From the NCBI GenBank assembly GCA_046302855.1, contig JBKCHH010000018.1, forward strand, positions 1 through 22,842: a stretch of DNA of 22,842 nucleotides, given 5' to 3'. Below are positions 14,486-22,159 of this stretch, in pieces. The stretch's first letter is position 1. Every line of letters starts with the position of its first letter. A program made the translations under genes and the position numbers. The stretch comes from JBKCHH01 sp046302855 (GTDB lineage Bacteria > Pseudomonadota > Alphaproteobacteria > Rickettsiales > UBA8987). The notes under the pieces were generated by a model. That model saw only the letters and a program-made list of their open reading frames with translations. It was not told where the DNA came from and did not search any database.

Positions 14486-15463
14486 ATGATAACCATCTAT
14501 CAAAAAAAAAATAACATTATAAAACCAACGGTTTTATCAAATTGCGGTGAAATACCAAGTGATGCGGTGTGGATAGATTTACAAGCCCCTACGGAAGATG
14601 AAATTAAGGCATTGGAAATAAAACTTGCCATTCAAATTCCATCCAAAAAAGAGGAGTGGAAAAATCAAGTGCTAAACCGCCTTTATGTGCAAAATGGCGT
14701 TGCCTATATGACCGCTGCCATTATTACTAAGGTTGAAAGCCCATATCCCAGAACCATTCCCTTTACCTTTATTGTAACGCCAGATTACCTACTAACCATT
14801 CATGAAATTACCCCAACCTCTTTTATGAACTTCGCCCAAAGGTTGCAGAAGTCTAACGAGGTTTTTTTAGATTCATCCTATTTGCTATGTGGTTTGCTAG
14901 AAGAAATTATTATAAGGGTGGCACATAATTCTGAAATAGTAGTAAATTCATTAGATGAATTATCACACAGTATTTTTGGGGAACATGTGCTGGAAGAAAA
15001 GGTAAAAAAACCCTCTCAATTAATGAAAAATATCTTAAAAAACCTAGGGGCTTCGGCTGATTTGAACTCAAAAATTAATGAGAGTTTACATAGTATTAGC
15101 CGCCTAATTAACTTCTTCAAACAGGCATTACCAGTGGATAAGAATCTAGGAACCATTTTAGATGTTTTAGTTACTGATACCACCGCCCTTACCAAACAAA
15201 GCCAATTTCTTTCAGACAAGGTAATATTTCAGCTAGATGCAACCATTGGGATGATTTCTATTGAGCAGAACCTTATTAGCAAAATATTTTCGGTTGTTAC
15301 CGTGTTTTTCTTACCCCCCACCATGGTGGCCGGTATTTATGGGATGAACTTTCAACATATGCCAGAACTTGGGCTTATTTATGGCTATCCGCTTGTTTTA
15401 TCCTTTATGTTTATTCTTGCCATTACACCCTATCTATACTTTAGAAAAAAGGGGTGGTTGTAG
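14486..15463 (+). CDS. corA: CorA-type magnesium/cobalt channel
   Basis: CorA proteins are homopentameric channels for Mg2+ and other divalent ions in the inner membrane. The family mark is the GMN motif (residues 286-288, in AGIYGMNFQHMPEL), at the end of the first of two C-terminal membrane helices (about 267-285 and 300-319). A long cytoplasmic N-terminal domain precedes them, including SIEQNLISKIFSVVTVFFLPP. At 325 residues it is full length. The acidic EE/ED residues often found just after GMN are replaced by HMPEL, still with one Glu. A 60 nt gap separates it from acpS, so it may have its own promoter. A two-way terminator begins right after the stop. Confidence 0.93.
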   Translation: MITIYQKKNNIIKPTVLSNCGEIPSDAVWIDLQAPTEDEIKALEIKLAIQIPSKKEEWKNQVLNRLYVQNGVAYMTAAIITKVESPYPRTIPFTFIVTPDYLLTIHEITPTSFMNFAQRLQKSNEVFLDSSYLLCGLLEEIIIRVAHNSEIVVNSLDELSHSIFGEHVLEEKVKKPSQLMKNILKNLGASADLNSKINESLHSISRLINFFKQALPVDKNLGTILDVLVTDTTALTKQSQFLSDKVIFQLDATIGMISIEQNLISKIFSVVTVFFLPPTMVAGIYGMNFQHMPELGLIYGYPLVLSFMFILAITPYLYFRKKGWL

Positions 15464-15465
15464 AG

Positions 15466-15494
15466 AAAAAAAAAGCCGCACGAAGCGGCCTTTT
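15466..15494. terminator. Bidirectional Rho-independent terminator
   Basis: The stem GCCGC (15475-15479) and GCGGC (15485-15489) close a five-base ACGAA loop. On the minus strand it is followed by nine T residues (A9 at 15466-15474), a strong terminator for the orphan ORF. On the plus strand CTTTT follows, which ends corA transcription 2 nt past its stop. The A/T tracts also pair and extend the stem. Confidence 0.85.
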
Positions 15495-15501
15495 AGAGAA
15501 A

Positions 15502-15527
15502 GTGAGACGACTAAGGTCGTCTTTCAC
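15502..15527. other. Stable hairpin over the orphan ORF stop codon
   Basis: GACGAC (15506-15511) and GTCGTC (15516-15521) form a perfect six-pair stem with a TAAG loop. GTGA (15502-15505) and TCAC (15524-15527) can extend it past a two-base bulge. On the minus strand the last codons and the TAG of the 73-residue ORF lie inside the hairpin, just ahead of the T9 terminator. It could protect the 3' end of the RNA. Confidence 0.55.
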
Positions 15528-15732
15528 AACTCAAATCAATATTGCCAGCTGAGTTAGTTGCCAATATTTCTAGACGATGGGTATCCCATGATCTAAATTT
15601 GATGCTGAACCCCCGCTGTTGCAGGGATGTAACAACCGGAAAGATTTCTAGTCTATCGATTAACTTGAGTAATCCAAGAAGAATCAATTCGGACTGAGGC
15701 CCTTCCAGAACGAAATAACTAGGTTCAGACAT
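15511..15732 (-). CDS. Orphan 73-residue protein, unknown function
   Basis: I do not recognise this ORF. It begins MSEPSYFVLEGPQSELILLG and ends NSAGNIDLSCERRP, with no membrane segment or signal peptide. Evidence that it is real: it sits in its own transcription unit, with a TTGACA/TAAAAT promoter about 35-60 nt ahead of the ATG and a strong T9 terminator behind it. No larger ORF covers it. Base composition is about 43% GC, above its neighbours, which may indicate a separate origin. No Shine-Dalgarno site is visible ahead of the ATG; the upstream bases are ACGACCACC. An alternative is that the unit makes a small regulatory RNA of about 290 nt and the ORF is incidental. Confidence 0.5.
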   Translation of the reverse strand: MSEPSYFVLEGPQSELILLGLLKLIDRLEIFPVVTSLQQRGFSIKFRSWDTHRLEILATNSAGNIDLSCERRP

Positions 15733-15764
15733 GGTGGTCGTGTCTCAAAGAGGTTGACTTTTGC

Positions 15765-15795
15765 ATTTTACCAGAGAGAGAGAGAGAGATGTCAA
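15765..15795 (-). promoter_or_regulatory. Promoter with TC-repeat spacer for the orphan ORF
   Basis: Read on the minus strand, a perfect -35 TTGACA (15795-15790) is followed after 19 nt by TAAAAT (15770-15765), which is preceded by TGG, an extended -10. Seventeen of the 19 spacer bases are an unbroken TC tract. Loss of one TC unit would give the ideal 17 nt spacer and gain of one would give 21. Transcription should start near 15758, leaving about a 25 nt leader. Confidence 0.6.
15773..15789. repeat. AG/TC dinucleotide microsatellite, 17 nt
   Basis: An unbroken run of 8.5 AG units on the plus strand (TC on the minus strand) occupies 15773-15789. Tracts of this kind change length by slipped-strand mispairing. 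It is the only dinucleotide run of this length I saw in the window, and it lies exactly between promoter elements. Confidence 0.9.
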
Positions 15796-15861
15796 TACAA
15801 AATACTGATTTGAATGTAAAAAGTTTTTAGTTTTTAACCAATTTTTAACATATTGCCTAAA

Positions 15862-16017
15862 AAACCGCCTCGAGAGCGGTCATTGCGAGCCAAAAATTTA
15901 TTTTTGGCAAAGCAATCCATAAACAAGGCATAGCTTGGGTCTCAGGCAGTTTTTGCAAAAAAAGCTATTTTGTGGATTGCCTCTGCAAGAGCAAAGCTCT
16001 GCTCGCATTGACGGTTT
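15862..16017. repeat. Palindromic element of the CATTGCGAG/GCAATCCA type
   Basis: The arms AAACCG...CGGTCATTGCGAGC (from 15862) and GCTCGCATTGACGGTTT (ending 16017) are near reverse complements. Inner matches AAGCAATCCA (15910-15919) and TGGATTGC (15973-15980) continue the symmetry. Small hairpins decorate each arm: ACCGC/GCGGT (15864-15880), GCCAAAAA/TTTTTGGC (15889-15908) and AGAGC/GCTCT (15988-16000). From memory, the CATTGCGAG plus AAGCAATCC pattern marks dispersed non-coding palindromes in several alphaproteobacteria, including Rickettsiales. It ends 18 nt past the argG stop and may act as its terminator. The stretch between it and the orphan promoter (15796-15861) is AT-rich and holds nothing I can name. 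Confidence 0.75.
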
Positions 16018-16035
16018 ACATTTAACGAACACTCC

Positions 16036-17238
16036 CTACCTTTTAAGAAGTCGTAACCTTAAAGCATTCAGCTTTATAAAGCCTTCCGCGTCTTTTTGGT
16101 TGTAAACTGCGTCTTCTTCAAAGGTTACAATATCTTGTTTGTAAAGGGAATTGTTAGATTTTCTACCAATTACAGATGCCAAACCCTTATAAAGGCTTAA
16201 ACGAACTAGGCCGCTTACATTTTTTTGCGTTTCGTCAATGGCCTTTTGCAGCATTTCTCGCTCTGGTGAAAACCAGTAGCCGTTATAAATTAGCTTGGCA
16301 TATTCTGGCATTATTTTATCTTTAAAGAAAATGCTTTGCCCATCTAATGTAATGCTTTCAATGGCTCTATGTGCTTCCAGCAAAATTGTGCCACCGGGGG
16401 TTTCATATACCCCGCGTGATTTCATGCCCACATAGCGGCTTTCAACTAAATCAAGCCTGCCGATACCATGTTTGCCACCAAGTTTATTTAGCCTTTCAAG
16501 CAAACTTGCTGGAGTAAGTTTTTGCCCATTTACCGCAACCGCATCACCATTTTTAAATTCAATTTCTATAATCTCTGGCTTATCTGGTGCATCTTGCGGG
16601 GAAACGGTTAGGCGGAACATATCTTGTGGGTACTGCTGCCAAGGGTCTTCTAGCACTTTACCTTCATATGAAATATGAAGCAGGTTTGCATCCATTGAAT
16701 AGGGTGGCTCTTCATTTTTACCCATTGGAATTTCTATTTGGCGAGATTTTGCATAGGCAATTAGCTTGGTTCTTGAATTTAAATCCCACAGCCGCCAAGG
16801 GGCTATAACATAAACATCTGGCTTTAGTGCATAGTAGCCAAGTTCAAAACGCACTTGATCATTACCCTTGCCAGTGGCTCCGTGTGAAACCGCCTCAGCA
16901 CCCAGTTCATTTGCAATTTCAATTTGCCTTTTGGCAATTAAGGGGCGGGCAATTGAAGTGCCAAGTAGGTATTTGCCTTCATAAAGGGCATTGGCACGAA
17001 ACATAGGGAAAACAAAATCACGCACGAACTGCTCTTTCAAATCATCTATAAAAATGTGCTTTACGCCGAGTCTCTGTGCCTTATGGCGAACTTTTTCAAG
17101 GTCTTCATCTTGCCCTAAATCTGCCGTAAAGGTTATTATTTCACTATCATAATTATCACGCAGCCAGTGCAAAATTACGGAAGTATCAAGCCCACCAGAA
17201 TAGGCCAGAACTATTTTTTTTGGGTTTTTTTTTGACAT
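16036..17238 (-). CDS. argG: Argininosuccinate synthase
   Basis: ArgG joins citrulline and aspartate using ATP to give argininosuccinate, the penultimate step of arginine synthesis. The PP-loop ATPase motif SGGLDTS is at residues 14-20 (IVLAYSGGLDTSVILHWL). Other conserved segments are SHGATGKGNDQVRFELGYYAL, GTSIARPLIA and GRLDLVESRYVGMKSRGVYETPGG. I use the ATG at 17238, giving 400 residues, the usual length. A TTG at 17259 would add seven residues but has no better ribosome site. It lies 58 nt downstream of the kinase-like gene in the same direction. argH is not in the window. Confidence 0.96.
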   Translation of the reverse strand: MSKKNPKKIVLAYSGGLDTSVILHWLRDNYDSEIITFTADLGQDEDLEKVRHKAQRLGVKHIFIDDLKEQFVRDFVFPMFRANALYEGKYLLGTSIARPLIAKRQIEIANELGAEAVSHGATGKGNDQVRFELGYYALKPDVYVIAPWRLWDLNSRTKLIAYAKSRQIEIPMGKNEEPPYSMDANLLHISYEGKVLEDPWQQYPQDMFRLTVSPQDAPDKPEIIEIEFKNGDAVAVNGQKLTPASLLERLNKLGGKHGIGRLDLVESRYVGMKSRGVYETPGGTILLEAHRAIESITLDGQSIFFKDKIMPEYAKLIYNGYWFSPEREMLQKAIDETQKNVSGLVRLSLYKGLASVIGRKSNNSLYKQDIVTFEEDAVYNQKDAEGFIKLNALRLRLLKR

Positions 17239-17296
17239 AAATTCTAAGTATTTTGCCAATGCTTATAGATAAAAATTACTTTATTTCTACTTTTAA

Positions 17297-19315
17297 TCAC
17301 AAAATTCTTAAAAAAGAATATAAAATAGTGGCTATGCAAATAGTATAGGCAAGTTTTGCTGAAACTATTAGTCCGTAAAAAATAGATTTGCGACGAAGCA
17401 GATTTTTGTCAGATAAAATAAACAATTTTTTGCACAGGTTATTATAAGATTTTTTGGCTAGTTTAAACTTTGCCTTATCCACCCTAATGTATCTGGAACT
17501 GGTAATAACAGCGTTTAGTTTTGCTATGTCTCCTTCCCTTGCATAGCCTATTAGCTTATCACTCATATGTTTTTTGGTTTTATTATTATGCAGGGTGGCA
17601 AGGATTATTTCTAGATTTTTTGCCACCCAGCTTGCCACATGAGGAAGCCTAGTTTTGTTAATATCATTTTGAGCTAAGGCCAAATAAAGGGTCATAAGTA
17701 GCACATTATGCCTTGCTAGCTCTTGATACTGCCTTAGAGACTTTATTTGCAGTTCATCCATTATGTTTAGGCGATTAGTAAGAAAGGCTGCTATATCGTT
17801 ATCATCAAAATTAACCTTTTTGCCACTGGCTAGAACCTTATCTAAGGTTTCCATTAATTGCCTTTTGGTGGTAATACAAAATTCGTTAAAGATGCTACTT
17901 TGGCAAGGCAGGTCTTCACTTAAATCATAAACTGCCCTTTCACTATCAAAACCAACTGATTTTATATTGAAAAAATGCCTTATGCTTTTGGGGTCAAAAC
18001 CAATACTAGTTTTGTGATTACCAGTTTCTTTATCGTGCAAAGAAAGCCACAAAGTAATTAATCCAGAATCCAAAAATCTTTTTAGAAAATTAGAAGAAAT
18101 TGTGCTATTTTCATGCGAAAATTGAATGAAAAAATTTCTAAAACCATTTATATTTACCACCTTATCTTCAAACCTAAGGTTGCTTGGATCTAAAATCATA
18201 ATGATTTTGTAGATGTGATCAATTTGTAAAAAACTAGAACTTTTGCTTTTATAAATTGCTTGAATTTCATCTGCCTTGTTTTTTTCTCTTAAAGCATTGT
18301 TCACCCAGCGATGCAATTCAACTAGGTTCAAGGTTTTTCTAGCGATATCTTTCTTTAGAAAAATATCATGGGCTAGATATTTTAAGCTATAGTAGCGGTT
18401 ATCACTAAATTCAAATGGGGTTAAGGTTTCTTTATGAATGTTAGAACTTTGAAAGGTAACTTCTGAACCTTTCAGCCACAGCTCTACCTTTTTTTTACCC
18501 CAGATATTTTCTTTAATATCATTTAGAAGCCCCCTTAACAGGTTAGTAATTCTGCTTGGCAAGGTTTGGTTAGGGGCTAAAAAATCAAAAATATATTGAA
18601 TTGAACCCTTTTGCAGCTTTTGTAAGAATACATCCTTCTCCCTACTTTTTTCCCCCCTCAGCTCCCTTCTAATAAAAACAAAGGCAACAATTACCCCAAC
18701 CGCATAGTAATCTGTTTGATAATCGTGATAGTTTTTCCCCGCCTTATCAGCCTCTAGCTGTTCTAAAGATTCATATTCTGGTTTTTGTGAATAACCCGGA
18801 TATTCAGAAAAAAATTCTTTGATAGAAATTCTACCAGATAGTGGTTCCACAAAAATAGTTTCATTGTTTAAACAGCAATGCACCACCCCCTTTTCATGCA
18901 GAGATAAAACTAGCTTTATTAGGCGAATAGCAAAATCTATCGCTTCGAATGAGTTTACTAGTTTATTTTCATCCAAAACATATTCTTTTAAGGGAATGCC
19001 GGTTGGCTTTTCTAAGATTGCCGTATGTTTTTCTACCATTAACTTGGTATTTTTATCTATATATTTAAACAACCCTTGCGATACTATCTTTGGAATTCCA
19101 GCTACATTTCCCTTTTGAAAGTTGCCAATTAAATTGCGATTAGTGGGGAAAAAATTTTCAAAAATAAGGGCGTAAAGACCCCTTTTTTCTTCAAAAGTAT
19201 CAGAGGTATTTACCTCATAAGCCTTAGCGGCAAAAGAGCTTAACTCTGGTATTTCTTTATTGGTGTCAATCTTATAAAAATTAACATCAATATTTTCTAT
19301 TTTTGGCAAAGACAT
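17297..19315 (-). CDS. Kinase-fold membrane protein, probably a pseudokinase
   Basis: The N-terminal half of this 672-residue protein resembles a eukaryotic-type protein kinase, but key residues are lost. LHEKGVVHCCLNNETIFV (about 139-156) aligns with the catalytic loop VVHRDLKPENI: HRD is replaced by H146-C147-C148. The following ISIKEFF (about 163-169) stands where DFG should be. DYQTDYYAVGVIVAFVF (about 198-214) matches the helix-F region, with its Asp kept. No glycine-rich loop is evident. The middle (about 300-600) is charged, helical and unrecognised. The C-terminus has one membrane segment (about 648-668, GLIVSAKLAYTICIATILYSF). A tail-anchored, non-catalytic sensor or scaffold is the simplest reading; weak or atypical catalysis remains possible. 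Its ATG lies 3 nt after the metF stop, so the two are translationally close. Confidence 0.7.
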   Translation of the reverse strand: MSLPKIENIDVNFYKIDTNKEIPELSSFAAKAYEVNTSDTFEEKRGLYALIFENFFPTNRNLIGNFQKGNVAGIPKIVSQGLFKYIDKNTKLMVEKHTAILEKPTGIPLKEYVLDENKLVNSFEAIDFAIRLIKLVLSLHEKGVVHCCLNNETIFVEPLSGRISIKEFFSEYPGYSQKPEYESLEQLEADKAGKNYHDYQTDYYAVGVIVAFVFIRRELRGEKSREKDVFLQKLQKGSIQYIFDFLAPNQTLPSRITNLLRGLLNDIKENIWGKKKVELWLKGSEVTFQSSNIHKETLTPFEFSDNRYYSLKYLAHDIFLKKDIARKTLNLVELHRWVNNALREKNKADEIQAIYKSKSSSFLQIDHIYKIIMILDPSNLRFEDKVVNINGFRNFFIQFSHENSTISSNFLKRFLDSGLITLWLSLHDKETGNHKTSIGFDPKSIRHFFNIKSVGFDSERAVYDLSEDLPCQSSIFNEFCITTKRQLMETLDKVLASGKKVNFDDNDIAAFLTNRLNIMDELQIKSLRQYQELARHNVLLMTLYLALAQNDINKTRLPHVASWVAKNLEIILATLHNNKTKKHMSDKLIGYAREGDIAKLNAVITSSRYIRVDKAKFKLAKKSYNNLCKKLFILSDKNLLRRKSIFYGLIVSAKLAYTICIATILYSFLRIL

Positions 19316-19318
19316 TTT

Positions 19319-20224
19319 TTAATTAAATAGCCTTATAATTCTACTTATATTACTAGCAGTTTCGTATTTGTTAAGGGTATATAAATGAAAATGATTAACA
19401 CCATTTTCTTTTAAAATCCTTATCTGTTCATAGGCAACAAGCAGGGATAGCTGATTTTGCCCAGTTAAATGCTCATTTTCTTCATACTCCTTATAAATTT
19501 TTTCTACCCAATTAGGAATTGAAGCACTGCACATTTTACTAAATCTTTTTAACTGTTTTATATTGGTAGGCAAAATAATTCCAGGAATTATGGGTATAGT
19601 AATATCTTGTGCCAAACAATTTTTTTGAAAAGCTAAAAATAATTCTGGATTAAAAAAATATTGGCTTATGGCTTGGCTTGCACCGGCTTGCATCTTTTGT
19701 TTGAAATAAAAAATATCGCTTTCTTCACTTTCTGCCTCTGGGTGAGTTTCTGGAAAACAGGCAACTGAAATATCAAAATTATGAATTTTTTTTAAGGCGT
19801 AAATTAATTCAGTTGAATTGCTAAAACCTTGTGGATGGGGTTTAAACTTTTCTCCATTTGGCATATCACCCCTTAGGGCTAAAATCTTATTAACCCCTAT
19901 TGAGAGCAGTTTTTTTGCTACAGTTAAAACATCTTCCTTACTTGAACCAACGCAGGTAAGATGGGCAACTACCTGTGAATTTGTTCGCTCTAGAATTTTT
20001 TTTATTAGGTTTAGAGAGGTTTCTTGGGTGGAACCACCTGCCCCATAAGTAACTGAAACAAATTCAGGCTTAAACTGGCTTAAATCTTCAATGGTTTTAA
20101 TTAGGTTATTTTCATCCTCTAAATTTTTGGGAGGGAAAAATTCATAAGAGATTTTTGCATCTTTTTTTTTAAAGGTGCCAAAGCAAATATTATCTAGACT
20201 TGCAATAGTTTTAGAATTATTCAT
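19319..20224 (-). CDS. metF: 5,10-methylenetetrahydrofolate reductase
   Basis: MetF is a flavoprotein that reduces methylene-THF to methyl-THF, the methyl donor for methionine synthesis. Signature segments are ISYEFFPPKN, FVSVTYGAGGSTQET, ALRGDMPNG and QAISQYFFNPELFLAF. With the ATG at 20224 the protein has 301 residues, and the catalytic Glu (E28) and flavin-contacting Asp (D120) fall at the same numbers as in E. coli MetF. That supports this start over an in-frame TTG at 20239. It heads a probable metF, kinase-like, argG transcript. Its start codon is only 24 bp from that of divergent mlaA, so the two must share or overlap promoter DNA. Confidence 0.95.
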   Translation of the reverse strand: MNNSKTIASLDNICFGTFKKKDAKISYEFFPPKNLEDENNLIKTIEDLSQFKPEFVSVTYGAGGSTQETSLNLIKKILERTNSQVVAHLTCVGSSKEDVLTVAKKLLSIGVNKILALRGDMPNGEKFKPHPQGFSNSTELIYALKKIHNFDISVACFPETHPEAESEESDIFYFKQKMQAGASQAISQYFFNPELFLAFQKNCLAQDITIPIIPGIILPTNIKQLKRFSKMCSASIPNWVEKIYKEYEENEHLTGQNQLSLLVAYEQIRILKENGVNHFHLYTLNKYETASNISRIIRLFN

Positions 20225-20248
20225 TTTTTTTTGAACCAACCAATAGAT

Positions 20249-21031
20249 ATGAGTGTTATTTATAAGAAACTCTTTTTAGTTTTTCTACTTTTTTCTTTTT
20301 TGCCATCTTTATTGTTAGCAAAAGAAAATAGTGTTCAGCAAGATGAATTTTCAGATTATCTTGATACTGCCTCTTACCAAGATGGGGTCTTTGTTAACAA
20401 GGATGAGTATGAAAATTATAACCGCAGAATGTTTACGGTAAATGAAAAACTAGACCACTATTTTTTAGAACCACTGGCTAGAAATTATCGCAGAGTTGCT
20501 GGAAAGCACATTATTCAAGGAGTGCGTAATTTTGGCGAAAATTTAAGCCAGCCAGTAGTGTTTTTCAACTGCCTGTTTCAAGGTAGATTTACCGATGCTG
20601 TTCATACCTTTTGGCGGTTTACTATCAATACTACCTATGGTATTGGCGGATTGTTTGATATTTCCTCTCAATTTGGCGTGCCAGATATAGATAATGATTT
20701 TGGGCTAACCCTAGCCTATTATGGCTATGATGAGAGCAACTATTTTATGATTCCCCTTTATAAGCCATCTACCATTCGTGATACCTTAGGTTTTCTGGTG
20801 GATTTAGCCATGGATCCCTTTAACTTTTTAACCCCAACCCTTGGGTTAAACAACAGCGTTCCCTTATATGTAAAAAGTGGCGTAGTGGTAATTTCTAAAA
20901 GAGAGCAGGTGCTAGACCAAACTGATAAAATATATTCCGTATCCCTAGATAAATATGCCGCTATAAAAAGTGCCTATTTACAGTATAGAGAAAATCAGGT
21001 TAGACAGTTTTTAAGAGAAGAAAAAGAATAA
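20249..21031 (+). CDS. mlaA: MlaA/VacJ outer-membrane phospholipid-removal protein
   Basis: MlaA forms a channel in the outer membrane that removes misplaced phospholipids from the outer leaflet, working with the MlaFEDB machine. Family marks are ENYNRRMFTVNEKLDHYFLE, VRNFGENLSQPVVFFNCLFQ, FWRFTINTTYGIGGLFD and DFGLTLAYYGYDESNYFMIP. The start at ATG 20249 gives 260 residues and a clear signal peptide (KKLFLVFLLFSFLPSLLLA, then KEN). There is no lipobox Cys, unlike the E. coli lipoprotein, so the mature protein should be soluble or embedded through its own helices. A TTG at 20231 would add six residues and overlap metF; I reject it. recF starts at the base after this stop. Confidence 0.93.
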   Translation: MSVIYKKLFLVFLLFSFLPSLLLAKENSVQQDEFSDYLDTASYQDGVFVNKDEYENYNRRMFTVNEKLDHYFLEPLARNYRRVAGKHIIQGVRNFGENLSQPVVFFNCLFQGRFTDAVHTFWRFTINTTYGIGGLFDISSQFGVPDIDNDFGLTLAYYGYDESNYFMIPLYKPSTIRDTLGFLVDLAMDPFNFLTPTLGLNNSVPLYVKSGVVVISKREQVLDQTDKIYSVSLDKYAAIKSAYLQYRENQVRQFLREEKE

Positions 21032-22159
21032 ATGGTAAGGGAATTGTTTTTAGAATTATTTTTAAAGGAGCTAAAACTACATAATTTTCGCATTTTTCAA
21101 TCACTAAAATTAAAATTTACTGAAAAACTGGTAATAATTTTAGGAAAAAATGGCAGCGGCAAAACCACCATTTTAGAAGCAATTTCTGTTTTACAAGGTG
21201 GCAGTGGACTCCGCAGAGCAAAGAACGAAGAGCTAAAAAGAAATCTAAAGGAAAACTATACTAGCTTTGGCTCCTTTTCTAATAAAGATGATGAATTTAT
21301 AGCAGGAACTGGCATCATAAAAGAAAAAAGAATTCATAAGCTAAATTTAAAAACCGTAAAAAAGCCAAGCCAATTAAAAAAAATTATCCCCATATTTTTT
21401 CTTACCCCTAAAATAGAAAACCTGTTTTTAGAAGGGGCAAGCGAGAAAAGAGATTACTTTGATGATATTGTCGCCCAGTTCATTGTAGAACACGAAGAAT
21501 ATTTAAACCAGCATAAAAACCTGCGTCGTAACCGTATTAAGGTTCTACAAACTAGAAATAATGATGTTATTTGGCTAAAAAATATCGAAAAGGAGCTTAG
21601 CAATCTAGATGTAATTATTCTAATCAATCGCTTAGAGATAATAAAAAAAGTTATTGAAACGCAAGGCTATTTTGCCAATAAGAACCTGTTCTACGAATTT
21701 AATATTAGTTTAATTGATGAAAACTTTGCCTCTTTAGAAAAATTAATAGAACAAAAGCCTGCCATTGAGTTAGAAGAAATTTTTCAAAGCAAATACTTAG
21801 AAAATAGAGCCAGAGATAAGGAATCTAATAGAAGCAATTTTGGTTCTCACCTTTCTAACTTTATAGTAGAAAATTTAAATAATGGGAAGGTGGCAGAAAT
21901 TTGCTCTACGGGCGAACAAAAAACCATTATGATGGGCATTACCTTTTGTAGCCTTATTGCCTATCAAAACCGCTTTGGCATAAAACCAATTTTATTGCTG
22001 GATGAGGTTTTTTCTCACCTAGATGAAAATAGAAAAACCCTGCTTCTTGATATAATAAATGAAATTTCTGCCCATACCTTTTTAACCGCCACCAATATAA
22101 AATCTATGGGTGAATATTTCGATATGTTAAGAACTGGTGTGCAGTTTGTGCGGGTTTAA
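21032..22159 (+). CDS. recF: DNA replication and repair protein RecF
   Basis: RecF is an SMC/ABC-like ATPase that loads RecA at gaps through RecFOR. The 375-residue length is normal. LKLHNFRIFQSLKLKF is the usual RecF opening, Walker A is GKNGSGKT (38-45), the signature region is STGEQKTIMMGITF and Walker B is PILLLDEVFSHLDENRK. The ATG at 21032 directly abuts the mlaA stop (TAAATG), suggesting translational coupling. recF is often next to dnaN and gyrB near the origin; here it sits with mlaA instead, so no origin is implied. The C-terminus meets leuA tail to tail, overlapping 4 bp. Confidence 0.94.
   Translation: MVRELFLELFLKELKLHNFRIFQSLKLKFTEKLVIILGKNGSGKTTILEAISVLQGGSGLRRAKNEELKRNLKENYTSFGSFSNKDDEFIAGTGIIKEKRIHKLNLKTVKKPSQLKKIIPIFFLTPKIENLFLEGASEKRDYFDDIVAQFIVEHEEYLNQHKNLRRNRIKVLQTRNNDVIWLKNIEKELSNLDVIILINRLEIIKKVIETQGYFANKNLFYEFNISLIDENFASLEKLIEQKPAIELEEIFQSKYLENRARDKESNRSNFGSHLSNFIVENLNNGKVAEICSTGEQKTIMMGITFCSLIAYQNRFGIKPILLLDEVFSHLDENRKTLLLDIINEISAHTFLTATNIKSMGEYFDMLRTGVQFVRV

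Noticed and set aside
15511..15760. Known structural RNA (tmRNA, RNase P, 4.5S, 6S)
   Set aside because: None of the conserved cores of these RNAs could be found by eye on either strand.
17236..17259. TTG start for argG at 17259
   Set aside because: The ATG at 17238 gives the usual 400-residue length, and the extra residues have no support.
20224..20239. TTG start for metF at 20239
   Set aside because: The ATG at 20224 places E28 and D120 at the same numbers as in E. coli MetF; the TTG would also run further into the mlaA 5' region.
21060..21072. AAAGGAG as a ribosome site for a later recF start
   Set aside because: No start codon lies at a suitable distance in frame, and the ATG abutting mlaA keeps the normal RecF opening.
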